From positions 1 to 64,000 of the forward strand of contig NZ_JBBELO010000034.1 in the NCBI RefSeq assembly GCF_037404875.1: DNA of 64,000 nt, given 5' to 3'. Positions 1 to 10,144 of the stretch are shown here, in pieces. The position numbers and the translations under genes were made by a program. The stretch's first letter is position 1. Each line of letters starts with the position of its first letter. Source of the stretch: Orlajensenia sp037404875. Its GTDB lineage: Bacteria > Actinomycetota > Actinomycetes > Actinomycetales > Microbacteriaceae. Under the pieces are notes generated by a model. That model did no database searches and was not told where the DNA came from. It saw only the letters and a list, made by a program, of their open reading frames with translations.

Positions 1-62
1 CCGCATCAACCGCTATCTATAACCGATGACCAGCCCCACTTACACAGAAAAGTTGACAAGCT
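1..62. mobile_element. Probable end of a second insertion sequence (IS256-like), cut by the window edge
   Basis: The orfB reading frame of the adjacent IS3-type element loses family resemblance at about position 65. The sequence beyond it, read on the minus strand, contains CTTTTCTGTGTAAG and runs out of the window. This kind of AT-rich non-coding end with a GTGTAAG motif resembles the terminal inverted repeats of IS256-family elements. The other end and the transposase are outside the window, so the family is an inference. Confidence 0.35.
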
Positions 63-127
63 CGGACACGACAGATCGGCTCGACCCCGAACCGGCCCTT
101 ATAGGTGTCGATGTAGTCGCAGATCAC
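17..127 (-). pseudogene. IS3-family transposase OrfB, 5' fragment only
   Basis: A GTG at 127 overlaps the orfA stop as GTGA. The frame then reads DYIDTYKGRFGVEPICRV, the typical start of an IS3-family OrfB, before diverging at about position 65 into unrelated sequence and stopping at 17-19. The DDE catalytic core is absent, so the element cannot encode its own complete transposase here. The break coincides with the probable end of another IS, suggesting interruption by insertion. Confidence 0.6.
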
Positions 128-447
128 AGCCGTGGGCGGTCGAGCTCCGCCGCGAAAAAAGCCGACGCGGTCTTCAGGATCTCGTTCGCCCGCCGAAGCT
201 CCGCGTTCTCCTTCCGCAACCGCCGCAACTCCGCCGCCATGTCCGATGTGATCCCGGGACGTTTACCGGCATCGACCTCCGCCGCCCGCGTCCAACCGCG
301 CAACGTGTCCACGCTCATTCCGAGAATCGACGCGACCTGGCGAACCGAGGCAGCCAACGACTCCTCCTGGTGCTCCGCCCGCCGCTCGAGATACAGCCGT
401 ACAGCCCGCTCCTTGAACTCGGGCTCGAACTTGATGCCACTGACCAT
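124..447 (-). CDS. IS3-family transposase OrfA
   Basis: This 107-residue protein has the usual OrfA layout. An N-terminal helix-turn-helix (EFKERAVRLY followed by VASILGMSVDTLRGW) binds the element's ends, and a C-terminal leucine-zipper-like coiled coil (MAAELRRLRKENAELRRANE) mediates multimerisation. Near the end the codons GCT TTT TTC contain the heptamer T TTT TTC (minus strand, 160 to 154). This fits the X XXY YYZ rule for programmed -1 frameshifting, and slipping there enters the orfB frame without a stop. OrfA therefore looks intact, but its partner is truncated. Immobile unless complemented. Confidence 0.85.
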   Translation of the reverse strand: MVSGIKFEPEFKERAVRLYLERRAEHQEESLAASVRQVASILGMSVDTLRGWTRAAEVDAGKRPGITSDMAAELRRLRKENAELRRANEILKTASAFFAAELDRPRL

Positions 448-496
448 GACTCATCTTCTTTCGTTGAGAAAGAAGCGTCCACTAAACCCAGTGCGG

Positions 497-895
497 TTCA
501 GCCTGTCGAAGGGCCGCACCCCACACGCACGGTACGACGCTTCGACCAGCTCAGCGAACAGACCCTCCCGACCCAGCCACCGTCACGAGCCGACCCCCAG
601 CACGAGACCCAGCTATCGTTCCCTGAGCCTGTCGAAGGGTCCCGACCGCGCACCAGGCACGACGCTTCGACAAGCTCAGCGAACAGACTCTCCCGACCCA
701 GCCACCGCCACGAGCCGAGGGCCCACGCAAGACCCGGCCACCGTCCCCTGAGCCTGTCGAAGGGCCCCGACCCGCACGCACGGTACGACGCTTCGACAAG
801 CTCAGCGAACAGACCCGCCCGACCCAGCCAGCGTCCCGAGCCGACCGCCGGCACGAGACCCAGCCACCGTTCCCTGAGCCTGTCGAAGGGCCGCG
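497..895. repeat. REP-like tandem array A, about 125-bp units
   Basis: Three units start with CGCTTCGAC at 538, 663 and 789, plus a partial unit at 499-513. Each has TTCGACAAGCTCAGCGAACAG, a spacer of about 70 bp rich in CCCGACCCAGCCACCGT, and then the inverted complement CCCTGAGCCTGTCGAAGGG, so every unit can fold into a stem. Open frames crossing this stretch are repeat artefacts. The 448-995 interval holds no convincing gene. Confidence 0.9.
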
Positions 896-995
896 ACGGC
901 CGTGAACGACTCCCTCACCGTCGCGGTTGGCCTCCAATGGATTCACTTGTCGTCACCAAGGACTCCTGAGGCGATGAGATTGCCGATGCTGAATC

Positions 996-1298
996 GTGGC
1001 CTACATGTACATCCTCTTGTGCGCCAACGGCGCCTACTACACCGGCAGCACGGACAAGCCGCTCGAGGCGAGGGTGTGGGAACACAACCAAGGGATAGGT
1101 GCGAACTTCACACGCAAGCATCGACCGGTGACCGTGGCGTATGCAGTCTGGACTGATCGCGTCGATGACGCGTACTACCTCGAGAAGCGCGTCCACGGGT
1201 GGAGTCGGGCGAAGAAGGAGGCGCTGATTCGAGGTGAATTCGACCGGCTTCCTTCGCTGTCGAGGAATGCCAAGCGCCGGGCTGAAGAGTCCGAATAG
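996..1298 (+). CDS. GIY-YIG nuclease superfamily protein
   Basis: This 100-residue single-domain protein starts at a GTG. The N-terminus AYMYILLCANGAYYTGST has the paired motifs of the GIY-YIG fold (MYI and YTG). It continues with EARVWEHNQG (catalytic-type Arg region) and the conserved C-terminal glutamate segment YYLEKRVHGW. Size and composition match the YhbQ/UPF0213 branch of small stand-alone GIY-YIG proteins, whose cellular role is poorly defined. The gene lies between two arrays of the same palindromic repeat. No operon partner is visible. The assignment to the superfamily is firm; the substrate is unknown. Confidence 0.85.
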   Translation: MAYMYILLCANGAYYTGSTDKPLEARVWEHNQGIGANFTRKHRPVTVAYAVWTDRVDDAYYLEKRVHGWSRAKKEALIRGEFDRLPSLSRNAKRRAEESE

Positions 1299-1326
1299 GG
1301 GAAGGTGACCGGTCATGCGGCACGGA

Positions 1327-1530
1327 GCGACGCTTCGACAGGCTCAGCGAACAGACGCTCTGGACCCAGCCGCCATCACGAGCCGACCGCCGGCGCGAGA
1401 CCCAGCCACCGTTCTCTTAGCCTGTCGAAGGGGGCCGCAACCCACACGGACGGCACCACGCTTCGACAGGCTCAGCGAACAGACCCTCCCGACCCAGCCA
1501 CCGTTGCCTGAGCCTGTCGAAGGGGGGCGA
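1327..1530. repeat. REP-like tandem array B
   Basis: Two more units of the 125-bp repeat family start at 1331 and 1459 (CGCTTCGACAGGCTCAGCG), with inverted partners ending GCCTGTCGAAGGGG near 1421-1436 and 1511-1526. The array ends directly beside the rhomboid gene stop. With array A it encloses the GIY-YIG gene. Confidence 0.9.
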
Positions 1531-1540
1531 GTACCGAGTG

Positions 1541-2389
1541 TCAGAGGATGGGCAGGAAGAAGTACCGCAGGCTGGCCAGCAACAGCAGCACCGTCAAGCC
1601 CACCAGCAGCCAGATCTGCGCCTGCCGCCGACGGATGCTGCGCGTCTCCACGAAGATCAGTCCCACGAGCGCGCCACCGACCAGACCGCCAACGTGTGCC
1701 TGCCAGGCCACGTTGAGCCCGGGGATGAAGCCGATCACGAGGTTGATTCCCACGAGGATGAGCAGTTGCGTCATGTTGCCGCCCAGCCGCCGCTGGATCA
1801 CGAGGAACGCACCCATGAGGCCGAAGATGGCGCCCGATGCGCCCACCACCTGCGTCGAGTACGGAGCGAGCCAGATCACGCCGACGGATCCCGCGAGACC
1901 GCTGATCAGGTAGAGGCTCAGGAACCGCCCGCGCCCTAGGAGACTCTCGAGCAACTGCCCGAAGATCCACAGCGTGTACATGTTCAGCAGCACGTGGAAG
2001 ATGAAGCCCGTCGAGTGCACGAACACCGACGTGATCAGCCGCCACGGCTGCAGGCTCACCGGGTCCATCGCCTGGGGCGTGAAGAACAGCCACGCGGTGA
2101 CGTTGAGCCCGGGAACCAGCTGCAGCACGAACACGAACAGCGTGATCCCGATGAGCGAGTACGTCACGACGGGCGCACCGCGTCCCGCCATCCGTGTCAG
2201 GACGGCGGGACGCGTGCGTGGTGCAGAGGCGCGCTGCTCCTTCATGCACTCCGGGCAGATGACGCCGACGGCTCCGGGCGTCTGGCACTCCGGGCAGATC
2301 GTGCGGCCGCAGCGCTGGCAGAGCACGTAGCTCTGCCGATCCGGATGCCGATAGCAGTGATTCGTGTCGACATCCGGGGCATCACTCAT
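1541..2389 (-). CDS. Rhomboid-family intramembrane serine protease with N-terminal zinc finger
   Basis: This 282-residue protein would cleave transmembrane substrates within the membrane. The N-terminal 50 residues carry C12, H15, C24, C27, C32, C35, C45 and C48, spaced like a B-box-type zinc finger, as is common in actinobacterial rhomboids. Six or more hydrophobic segments follow from residue 73. The catalytic dyad is visible: Ser185 in GASGAIFG and His232 in AHVGG. A conserved W-R pair (PWRLITSVFVH) lies in the first loop. It is followed on the minus strand only by repeat array B. The cyclophilin gene ends 6 bp upstream of its start, suggesting co-transcription. Confidence 0.93.
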   Translation of the reverse strand: MSDAPDVDTNHCYRHPDRQSYVLCQRCGRTICPECQTPGAVGVICPECMKEQRASAPRTRPAVLTRMAGRGAPVVTYSLIGITLFVFVLQLVPGLNVTAWLFFTPQAMDPVSLQPWRLITSVFVHSTGFIFHVLLNMYTLWIFGQLLESLLGRGRFLSLYLISGLAGSVGVIWLAPYSTQVVGASGAIFGLMGAFLVIQRRLGGNMTQLLILVGINLVIGFIPGLNVAWQAHVGGLVGGALVGLIFVETRSIRRRQAQIWLLVGLTVLLLLASLRYFFLPIL

Positions 2390-2395
2390 CGCAGG

Positions 2396-2935
2396 CTAGA
2401 CCTCTTCGACGGAGATGGACTCGATGGCGACATCGCTCAGCGGCTTGTCGCGGCCATCGGTGGGAACCGCGGCGAGCTTCTCGACGATCTCCTGCGATGC
2501 GGGGTCTTCGACGGCGCCGAAGATGGTGTGCTTGCCCTGCAGCCAGGTCGTCGGCGCAACGGTGATGAAGAACTGCGAACCGTTGGTTCCGCGGCCGTTC
2601 TGCTTGCCGGCATTCGCCATGGCGAGAATGTACGGCTGGGTGAAGTCGAGGTCGGGGCTGATCTCGTCGTCGAACTGGTAGCCGGGGCCGCCGATGCCCT
2701 GTCCGAGAGGGTCGCCGCCCTGGATCATGAAGCCGGGGATGATGCGGTGGAAGATGACGCCGTCGTACAGCGGGTCGGTGCTCTTCTTACCGGTGGCGGG
2801 ATGCGTCCACTCGATCTCTCCCGTGGCCAGACCCACGAAGTTGGCGACCGTCTTGGGTGCGTGGTTGCCGTAGAGATTGACCTTGATGGGGCCGAGGGTG
2901 GTGTTGATCGTTGCGACCGCAGTGTGCTTGGACAT
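2396..2935 (-). CDS. ppiA: Cyclophilin-type peptidyl-prolyl cis-trans isomerase
   Basis: This 179-residue cytoplasmic cyclophilin, without a signal peptide, catalyses proline isomerisation during folding. The family core is clear: VIFHRIIPGFMIQGGD, GRGTNGSQFFITVAPT and LQGKHTIFGAVE contain the catalytic Arg (FHR), the QF pair and the substrate-site residues. I take ATG at 2935, which has AGGATGG upstream; another in-frame ATG lies at 2944. In actinobacteria this gene sits near the gyrase/origin cluster, as here, and it precedes the rhomboid gene by 6 bp. Confidence 0.93.
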   Translation of the reverse strand: MSKHTAVATINTTLGPIKVNLYGNHAPKTVANFVGLATGEIEWTHPATGKKSTDPLYDGVIFHRIIPGFMIQGGDPLGQGIGGPGYQFDDEISPDLDFTQPYILAMANAGKQNGRGTNGSQFFITVAPTTWLQGKHTIFGAVEDPASQEIVEKLAAVPTDGRDKPLSDVAIESISVEEV

Positions 2936-3052
2936 GGCCACCATCCTATAAAGACAGCCCTAACGAAACCCGTGATCCTGAGCAAGCCCCTAGCGAACAG
3001 GGCATTCGGTGGCAAGATGGGAGAGTTCGCCCCCGACACGATGGAGGTCACG

Positions 3053-3598
3053 ATGAGCCTGTCCCGTAAGCGCCGCAAGGAATTGAAGAAGCTGCGCGCA
3101 AGCGCCGAAGAACTGTGGAACCACCAGCAGGAGGTGCTCGACCGGGCAAACCACGTGGCCCGTGAGGCCAGCCGCCAGGTGAGCTACCTCACACGCGAGG
3201 AGGTCGCGCCCCGCGTGCGCGACAGCTACGAGCATTACCTCGCGCCGAGCGTCGACAACGCGCGTTCCCTCGCGAAGACCGCGGGCGGCGTTGTGCTTCC
3301 CGCGATCGGCAGCACCCTCGGCACCGTGCTCTCCATCGGCGACATCGCAAAGGACGCCCGGGTGAAGGCGGCGATCGCTCGCCTCAAGGGAACCCCCGTT
3401 GTGCCGCAGAAGAAGGGCCCGGGCGTGGGCACCTACATCGCCATCGGCGCCGGCGTGATCGCCGCAGCGGGCGTGGCGTATGCCGTGTGGCAGACGTTCC
3501 GTGCCGACGACGAGCTCTGGATCGCCGACGAGCCCATCGACTCCGCGGCGACGAGCACGAGCACGACCTCCGGCGACGACTCCGCAGTGAGCCTCTGA
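3053..3598 (+). CDS. Conserved small membrane protein of unknown function
   Basis: This 181-residue protein has a basic, coiled-coil-prone N-terminus (SRKRRKELKKLRASAEELW), a stretch containing LTREEVAPRVRDSYEHYLAP, a hydrophobic segment near residue 135-150 (GTYIAIGAGVIAAAGVAYAV) and an acidic Ser/Thr-rich tail. This suggests a single-pass membrane protein with the large domain on one side. GGAGG at 3043-3047, five bases ahead of ATG 3053, decides the start; an ATG at 3041 has no such site. It is divergent from ppiA. I do not recognise a named family; similar proteins are common near gyrA in Microbacteriaceae. Confidence 0.75.
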   Translation: MSLSRKRRKELKKLRASAEELWNHQQEVLDRANHVAREASRQVSYLTREEVAPRVRDSYEHYLAPSVDNARSLAKTAGGVVLPAIGSTLGTVLSIGDIAKDARVKAAIARLKGTPVVPQKKGPGVGTYIAIGAGVIAAAGVAYAVWQTFRADDELWIADEPIDSAATSTSTTSGDDSAVSL

Positions 3599-3625
3599 GC
3601 GAGGCTCGACGCTCGATTCTCGACC

Positions 3626-3653
3626 AAGGCCGCCGTCTCCGGATGGCGGCCTT
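3626..3653 (+). terminator. Hairpin after the 3053-3598 gene
   Basis: A perfect 9-bp stem (AAGGCCGCC with GGCGGCCTT) around a 10-base loop lies 28 bp past the stop. There is no strong U-tract (CGTCGTG follows), so termination efficiency is uncertain. Confidence 0.5.
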
Positions 3654-3722
3654 CGTCGTGCCCGGTCTTCCCCGCGTCTGTTTCCCCATCAGCCATGGTG
3701 GCCGGCGAGCGGATGCCGTGTC

Positions 3723-4175
3723 TCAGTCGCGTACGTACGTGCCGGTCGCCGGCGGATTCGCGTTCAGCGAGAGGCCCACACGCACCAGCTCAACGGTCTT
3801 GAGTCGAGCGACATCGTCGAGATCCACCCACCGCGCCTCGTCGGTGCTTCCGCCCACCTCGTGGGTCAACTCCCCCGACACGATGGCAGCGCGATAGACG
3901 ATGCGCAGCGCCTGCAGCGGGCGCAGGATGTGTGCCGGGCGATTCCTCGCCGGAATGACATGGGTATCGATGCCCAGGAACCGCTCGAGACTGGCCGAGT
4001 AGCCCGTCTCCTCATGGATCTCGCGCACAGCCGCATCCGCGGGGTGCTCGCCGGGATCGATCCCTCCCCCCGGCAGCGTCCAGCCGTTGCGTCCATGCTC
4101 ATTCCAATGCGACAGCAGTATCTGGCCGTCGCGGATGATGACGCCGTACGCAGCGACGCGGATGTCCATGGCCAT
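3723..4175 (-). CDS. NUDIX hydrolase
   Basis: This 150-residue protein hydrolyses nucleoside diphosphates linked to another moiety. The Nudix box is complete, in GGGIDPGEHPADAAVREI continuing HEETGY, with the metal-binding REIHEE core at about residues 54-59. The start is uncertain: GTG at 4184, ATG at 4175 and ATG at 4169 are in frame, and AGGG upstream favours 4175. The substrate cannot be predicted from sequence. It stands alone between the 3053-3598 gene (convergent) and the tRNA genes. Confidence 0.88.
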   Translation of the reverse strand: MAMDIRVAAYGVIIRDGQILLSHWNEHGRNGWTLPGGGIDPGEHPADAAVREIHEETGYSASLERFLGIDTHVIPARNRPAHILRPLQALRIVYRAAIVSGELTHEVGGSTDEARWVDLDDVARLKTVELVRVGLSLNANPPATGTYVRD

Positions 4176-4206
4176 GCGCTTCACCCTACTGGGGCGTTAA
4201 CGAAGA

Positions 4207-4228
4207 ACGCCCGCCAAGCGGCGGGCGT
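4207..4228 (-). terminator. Terminator downstream of the tRNA genes
   Basis: A perfect 9-bp stem (ACGCCCGCC with GGCGGGCGT) with a 4-base loop is followed on the minus strand by TCTTCGTTAACG. It lies 12 bp beyond the 3' end of tRNA-Ala and would end the tRNA transcript. Confidence 0.7.
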
Positions 4229-4239
4229 CTCGTTCTCTG

Positions 4240-4312
4240 TGGAGCCTAGGAGATTCGAACTCCTGACATCCTGCTTGCAAAGCAGGCGCTCTACCAACTG
4301 AGCTAAGGCCCC
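4240..4312 (-). tRNA. tRNA-Ala (anticodon TGC)
   Basis: The minus-strand sequence folds as a 73-nt cloverleaf. The acceptor GGGGCCT pairs with AGGCTCC and includes the G3:U70 wobble that marks alanine tRNAs. The anticodon arm is CCTGC-TTTGCAA-GCAGG, and the T-arm has GTTCGAATC. CCA is not encoded. It pairs with tRNA-Ile upstream, separated by 16 bp. Confidence 0.97.
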
Positions 4313-4328
4313 CTGCGGGGATTCGGGG

Positions 4329-4402
4329 TGGGGCTACCAGGACTTGAACCTGGGACCTCTTCGTTATCAGCGAAGCGCTCTAACCGCCTGAGCTATAGCC
4401 CC
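4329..4402 (-). tRNA. tRNA-Ile (anticodon GAT)
   Basis: A 74-nt cloverleaf on the minus strand: acceptor GGGGCTA with TAGCCCC, anticodon arm around CTGATAA giving GAT, and T-arm GTTCAAGTC. It is transcribed before tRNA-Ala, the common Ile-Ala pair near gyrA in actinobacteria. Confidence 0.97.
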
Positions 4403-4488
4403 CAAATGGCCAGATAGAAGACTACCCGACACCGTTGGATTGGCGAAATCGAGGCCGACTCGCGAACGAGTCGCGCCCCGATCAGCCG

Positions 4489-4885
4489 TCAGTTGTTGGT
4501 GAAGCCGACCAGCAGGCCGCCGGTGACCTTCACGCTGAGGTTGTACAGCACGGCGATGATCGCGCCGATGGCCGTGGTGACCACGAGGTTCAGCAGGGCG
4601 ACCACGACGGTGAAGCCCATCACCTGACCGAGAGAGAGGAAGCTCTTCAGGTCGCTGGAGCTGCCGGCGACGTCTTTGAAGAGCTTGTTCGCGGCGTCGA
4701 ACACACCGGTCTGGTTGACGACCGTGTAGACGAGGAAGGTGCCCACGATGGCGACGATGGCGATCGTCACCGCGATGAGGAAGGACAGCTTCACGGCCGA
4801 CCAGAAGTCGATGTATACCAGCTTCAGGCGAACCTGCTTCGCGGGTGCACGCCGGGGCGACTTCTTCGCAAGCTTCTCGGCGACA

Positions 4886-4893
<8 letters not shown>
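4489..4893 (-). CDS. DUF3566 membrane protein downstream of gyrA
   Basis: This 134-residue protein has a basic N-terminus (KLAKKSPRRAPAKQVRLK), one hydrophobic segment at about residues 36-58 and another at about 90-112, separated by an extracytoplasmic loop. This matches the DUF3566 family found just after gyrA in actinobacteria (for example Rv0007 in Mycobacterium). Its start overlaps the gyrA 3' end by 8 bp, so it is translationally coupled to gyrase. The function is not established; links to envelope or growth control are only suggested by context. Confidence 0.88.
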
Positions 4894-7456
<2,563 letters not shown>

Positions 7457-7526
7457 CAGTCTTCTTTCCGTGTGGCCTGTGGTCGTGCGGCATCCGCGTC
7501 AGCGGGATGCCGGATGCGACCGCGTG

Positions 7527-9506
7527 TCAGATGTCGAGGAACCTGACGTCTTTCGCGTTCTTCTGAATGAATGCCCGTCGGCTCTCGACGTCTTCACCCA
7601 TGAGAGTGGAGAAGATCTCGTCGGCCGCCGCGGCATCCTCGAGCGTGACCTGCAGCAGCGTGCGCGTCTCGGGGTTCATCGTGGTCTCCCACAGCTCGGA
7701 GTAGTCCATCTCGCCGAGGCCCTTGTAGCGCTGGATGCCATTGTCCTTCGGCATCCGCTTGCCCGAGGCCTGGCCCGCCGCCACGAGAGCGTCGCGCTCG
7801 CGATCGGAGTAGACGTATTCGTGCGGCGAGTTGGTCCACTTGAGCCGGTAGAGCGGCGGCTGCGCGAGGTAGACGTAGCCGAGGTCGATGAGCGGCCGCA
7901 TGAAGCGGAACAGCAGCGTCAGCAGCAGCGTCGAGATGTGCTGGCCGTCGACATCCGCATCGGCCATGAGCACGATCTTGTGGTAGCGCGCCTTCTCGGG
8001 GTTGAAGTCCTCGCCGATGCCGGCGCCGAACGCCGTGATCATGGTCTGGATCTCCGCGTTGCCGAGCGCACGATCCAGGCGCGCCTTCTCGACGTTCAGG
8101 ATCTTGCCGCGCAGCGGCAGGATGGCCTGGGTCATCGGGTTGCGGCCCTGCACGGCGGAGCCGCCGGCCGAGTCGCCCTCGACGAGGAAGATCTCGGAGA
8201 GTGTCGGGTCCTTCGACTGGCAGTCCTTGAGCTTGCCGGGCATGCCGCTGGACTCCAGCAGGCCCTTGCGGCGGGTTGCCTCTCGCGCCTTGCGGGCGGC
8301 GAGGCGCGCGGTGGCGGCCTGGATCGCCTTGCGGATGATGTCGCGCGCCTGGTTCGGGTTGCGGTCGAACCAGTCGGTGAGCGACTCGCCGACGACGCGC
8401 TGCACGAACGACTTCGCCTCGGTGTTGCCGAGCTTGGTCTTGGTCTGCCCCTCGAACTGCGGTTCGCTCAGCTTCACCGAGATGACGGCCGTGAGACCTT
8501 CCCGCACGTCGTCGCCGGAGAGGTTCTCGTCCTTCTCCTTGAGGATGCCCTTCTCGCGCGCGTAGCGGTTGATGAGCGTCGTGAGTGCGGCACGGAAGCC
8601 TTCTTCGTGCGTTCCACCCTCGTGCGTGTTGATGGTGTTCGCGTACGTGTGCACACTCTCGGTGTATCCCGTGGTCCACTGCATCGCGACCTCGAGGGCG
8701 ATCTTGCGCTCGGTGTCCTCCGACTCGAGCGAGATGATCTCCTCGTGCACGAGGTCGGCCTTCTTCGAGTGATTGAGGTACTCGACGTAGTCCTTCAGGC
8801 CCTGCTCGTACAGGAAGGAGTCCGAACGCGGGTTCCCTTCCTCGTCGAGCGAGACCTCGCGCCTGTCTGTGAGCCGGATCGTCAGGCCCTTGTTGAGGAA
8901 GGCCATCTGCTGGAACCGCACGCGCAGGGTCTCGTAGTCGTATTCGACCGTCTCGAAGATCTCAGGGCTGGCCCAGAACGTGATGGTGGTTCCGGTCTCG
9001 TCGGAGGGCTCGTCCATGGAGAGCGGAGCATCCGGAACGCCGACGGTGTAGCTCTGTCGCCAGACGTGCTCCTGGCGGCGAACCTCCACGTCGAGCTTGC
9101 TCGAGAGTGCGTTCACGACCGACGATCCCACACCGTGCAGGCCACCCGAGACCGCGTACCCGCCGCCTCCGAACTTGCCGCCGGCGTGCAGCACGGTCAG
9201 CACGACCTCGACCGAGCTGCGACCCTGGGCCTTGTTGAGGTCAACCGGGATGCCGCGGCCATTGTCGACGACCCGCACTCCGCCGTCCGCGAGAATGGTG
9301 ATGTCGATGAGATCGCAGTAGCCGGCGAGGGCCTCGTCGACGGAGTTGTCGACGATCTCGTAGACGAGGTGGTGCAACCCGCGAGGACCGGTGGAACCGA
9401 TGTACATTCCGGGTCGTTTGCGAACGGCTTCAAGTCCTTCGAGAACTTGGATGGCGTCTGCACCGTATTCGGGCGCGGGAACGGCCTGGTTCGGTTCCGC
9501 TGTCAT
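7527..9506 (-). CDS. gyrB: DNA gyrase subunit B
   Basis: This 659-residue ATPase subunit has an N-terminal GHKL domain with EIVDNSVDEA (catalytic Glu and Mg-binding Asn), DNGRGIPV and GLHGVGSSVVNALS. The transducer domain follows, then the Toprim metal site EGDSAGGSA and DADVDGQHI. The C-terminal GyrA-binding tail includes QRYKGLGEM. The length is normal, with no insertion. It starts at ATG 9506, and the 122-bp gap to dciA probably contains the gyrase promoter. Confidence 0.98.
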   Translation of the reverse strand: MTAEPNQAVPAPEYGADAIQVLEGLEAVRKRPGMYIGSTGPRGLHHLVYEIVDNSVDEALAGYCDLIDITILADGGVRVVDNGRGIPVDLNKAQGRSSVEVVLTVLHAGGKFGGGGYAVSGGLHGVGSSVVNALSSKLDVEVRRQEHVWRQSYTVGVPDAPLSMDEPSDETGTTITFWASPEIFETVEYDYETLRVRFQQMAFLNKGLTIRLTDRREVSLDEEGNPRSDSFLYEQGLKDYVEYLNHSKKADLVHEEIISLESEDTERKIALEVAMQWTTGYTESVHTYANTINTHEGGTHEEGFRAALTTLINRYAREKGILKEKDENLSGDDVREGLTAVISVKLSEPQFEGQTKTKLGNTEAKSFVQRVVGESLTDWFDRNPNQARDIIRKAIQAATARLAARKAREATRRKGLLESSGMPGKLKDCQSKDPTLSEIFLVEGDSAGGSAVQGRNPMTQAILPLRGKILNVEKARLDRALGNAEIQTMITAFGAGIGEDFNPEKARYHKIVLMADADVDGQHISTLLLTLLFRFMRPLIDLGYVYLAQPPLYRLKWTNSPHEYVYSDRERDALVAAGQASGKRMPKDNGIQRYKGLGEMDYSELWETTMNPETRTLLQVTLEDAAAADEIFSTLMGEDVESRRAFIQKNAKDVRFLDI

Positions 9507-9628
9507 ATGAAATTGGGCTCCTGACCGTCGTGTGAGCGACTCTTCAGTCTACCAAACAGGGGTGCCCGATCCGTTCAGGACGGCCCCTGTGAGCGGCTTT
9601 CTTCGGCCGGGTGACCGAAAATGTCTTG

Positions 9629-10144
9629 TCACCCGTAGGTATCGCGTGGGCCACGCCCTGGAATCGATCGTGGGCCCTTTTTCCACGAAGGGGCGTCCGG
9701 CCCGAGAAAACGGATGCTGGTGATGCCGGCATCCGGATACCGCTGGGCGATGCGCGTCATCATGTCCACACGCATGAGCCGCAGCTGCGTCGCCCAGGCC
9801 GTCGACTCACACTGCACGGTGAGCCTGCCCTCGTCGATGCCCGCGGGAGTGGAGTGGTTCGCGGTCTCCTCGCCGGCGATCTCGGTCCATGATGCCAGCA
9901 GGTCTGACTGGGCGAGGGGAGACTGCCAGCCCAGCTGGGTGGAGAGCGCGCCGAGTGCCTCCGCCAGTCCCTTCGGATCGCGCCCGGGGCCGTACGGAAG
10001 GTTGGCCGGGTTGTCGCCGCGGCGCCGACGCACGTCCCTGCGGCGGGTCGCCGCGCGCTTCGATCCATCGCCGAAGAGGTCCTTCAGGTGAAGGTAGAAC
10101 CGGCTGGCCTCGGTGAGGGGCGTCTCGTCGTCGGTGTCAGGCAT
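9629..10144 (-). CDS. dciA: DciA-type protein (DUF721), replicative helicase loader candidate
   Basis: This 171-residue protein has a basic, low-complexity N-terminal half (RRRDVRRRRGDNPANLPYG) and a C-terminal DUF721 domain. In the C-terminal domain LLASWTEIAGEETANHSTP and GRLTVQCESTAWATQLRLM are the characteristic segments. DciA proteins interact with DnaB and replace DnaC as helicase operators in most bacteria. The position after recF is the usual actinobacterial order, and its start overlaps the recF 3' end by 8 bp. Confidence 0.9.
   Translation of the reverse strand: MPDTDDETPLTEASRFYLHLKDLFGDGSKRAATRRRDVRRRRGDNPANLPYGPGRDPKGLAEALGALSTQLGWQSPLAQSDLLASWTEIAGEETANHSTPAGIDEGRLTVQCESTAWATQLRLMRVDMMTRIAQRYPDAGITSIRFLGPDAPSWKKGPRSIPGRGPRDTYG

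Noticed and set aside
370..969. Long open frames across repeat array A
   Set aside because: Translation of repeated DNA; present in several frames and strands at once, as expected for high-GC repeats.
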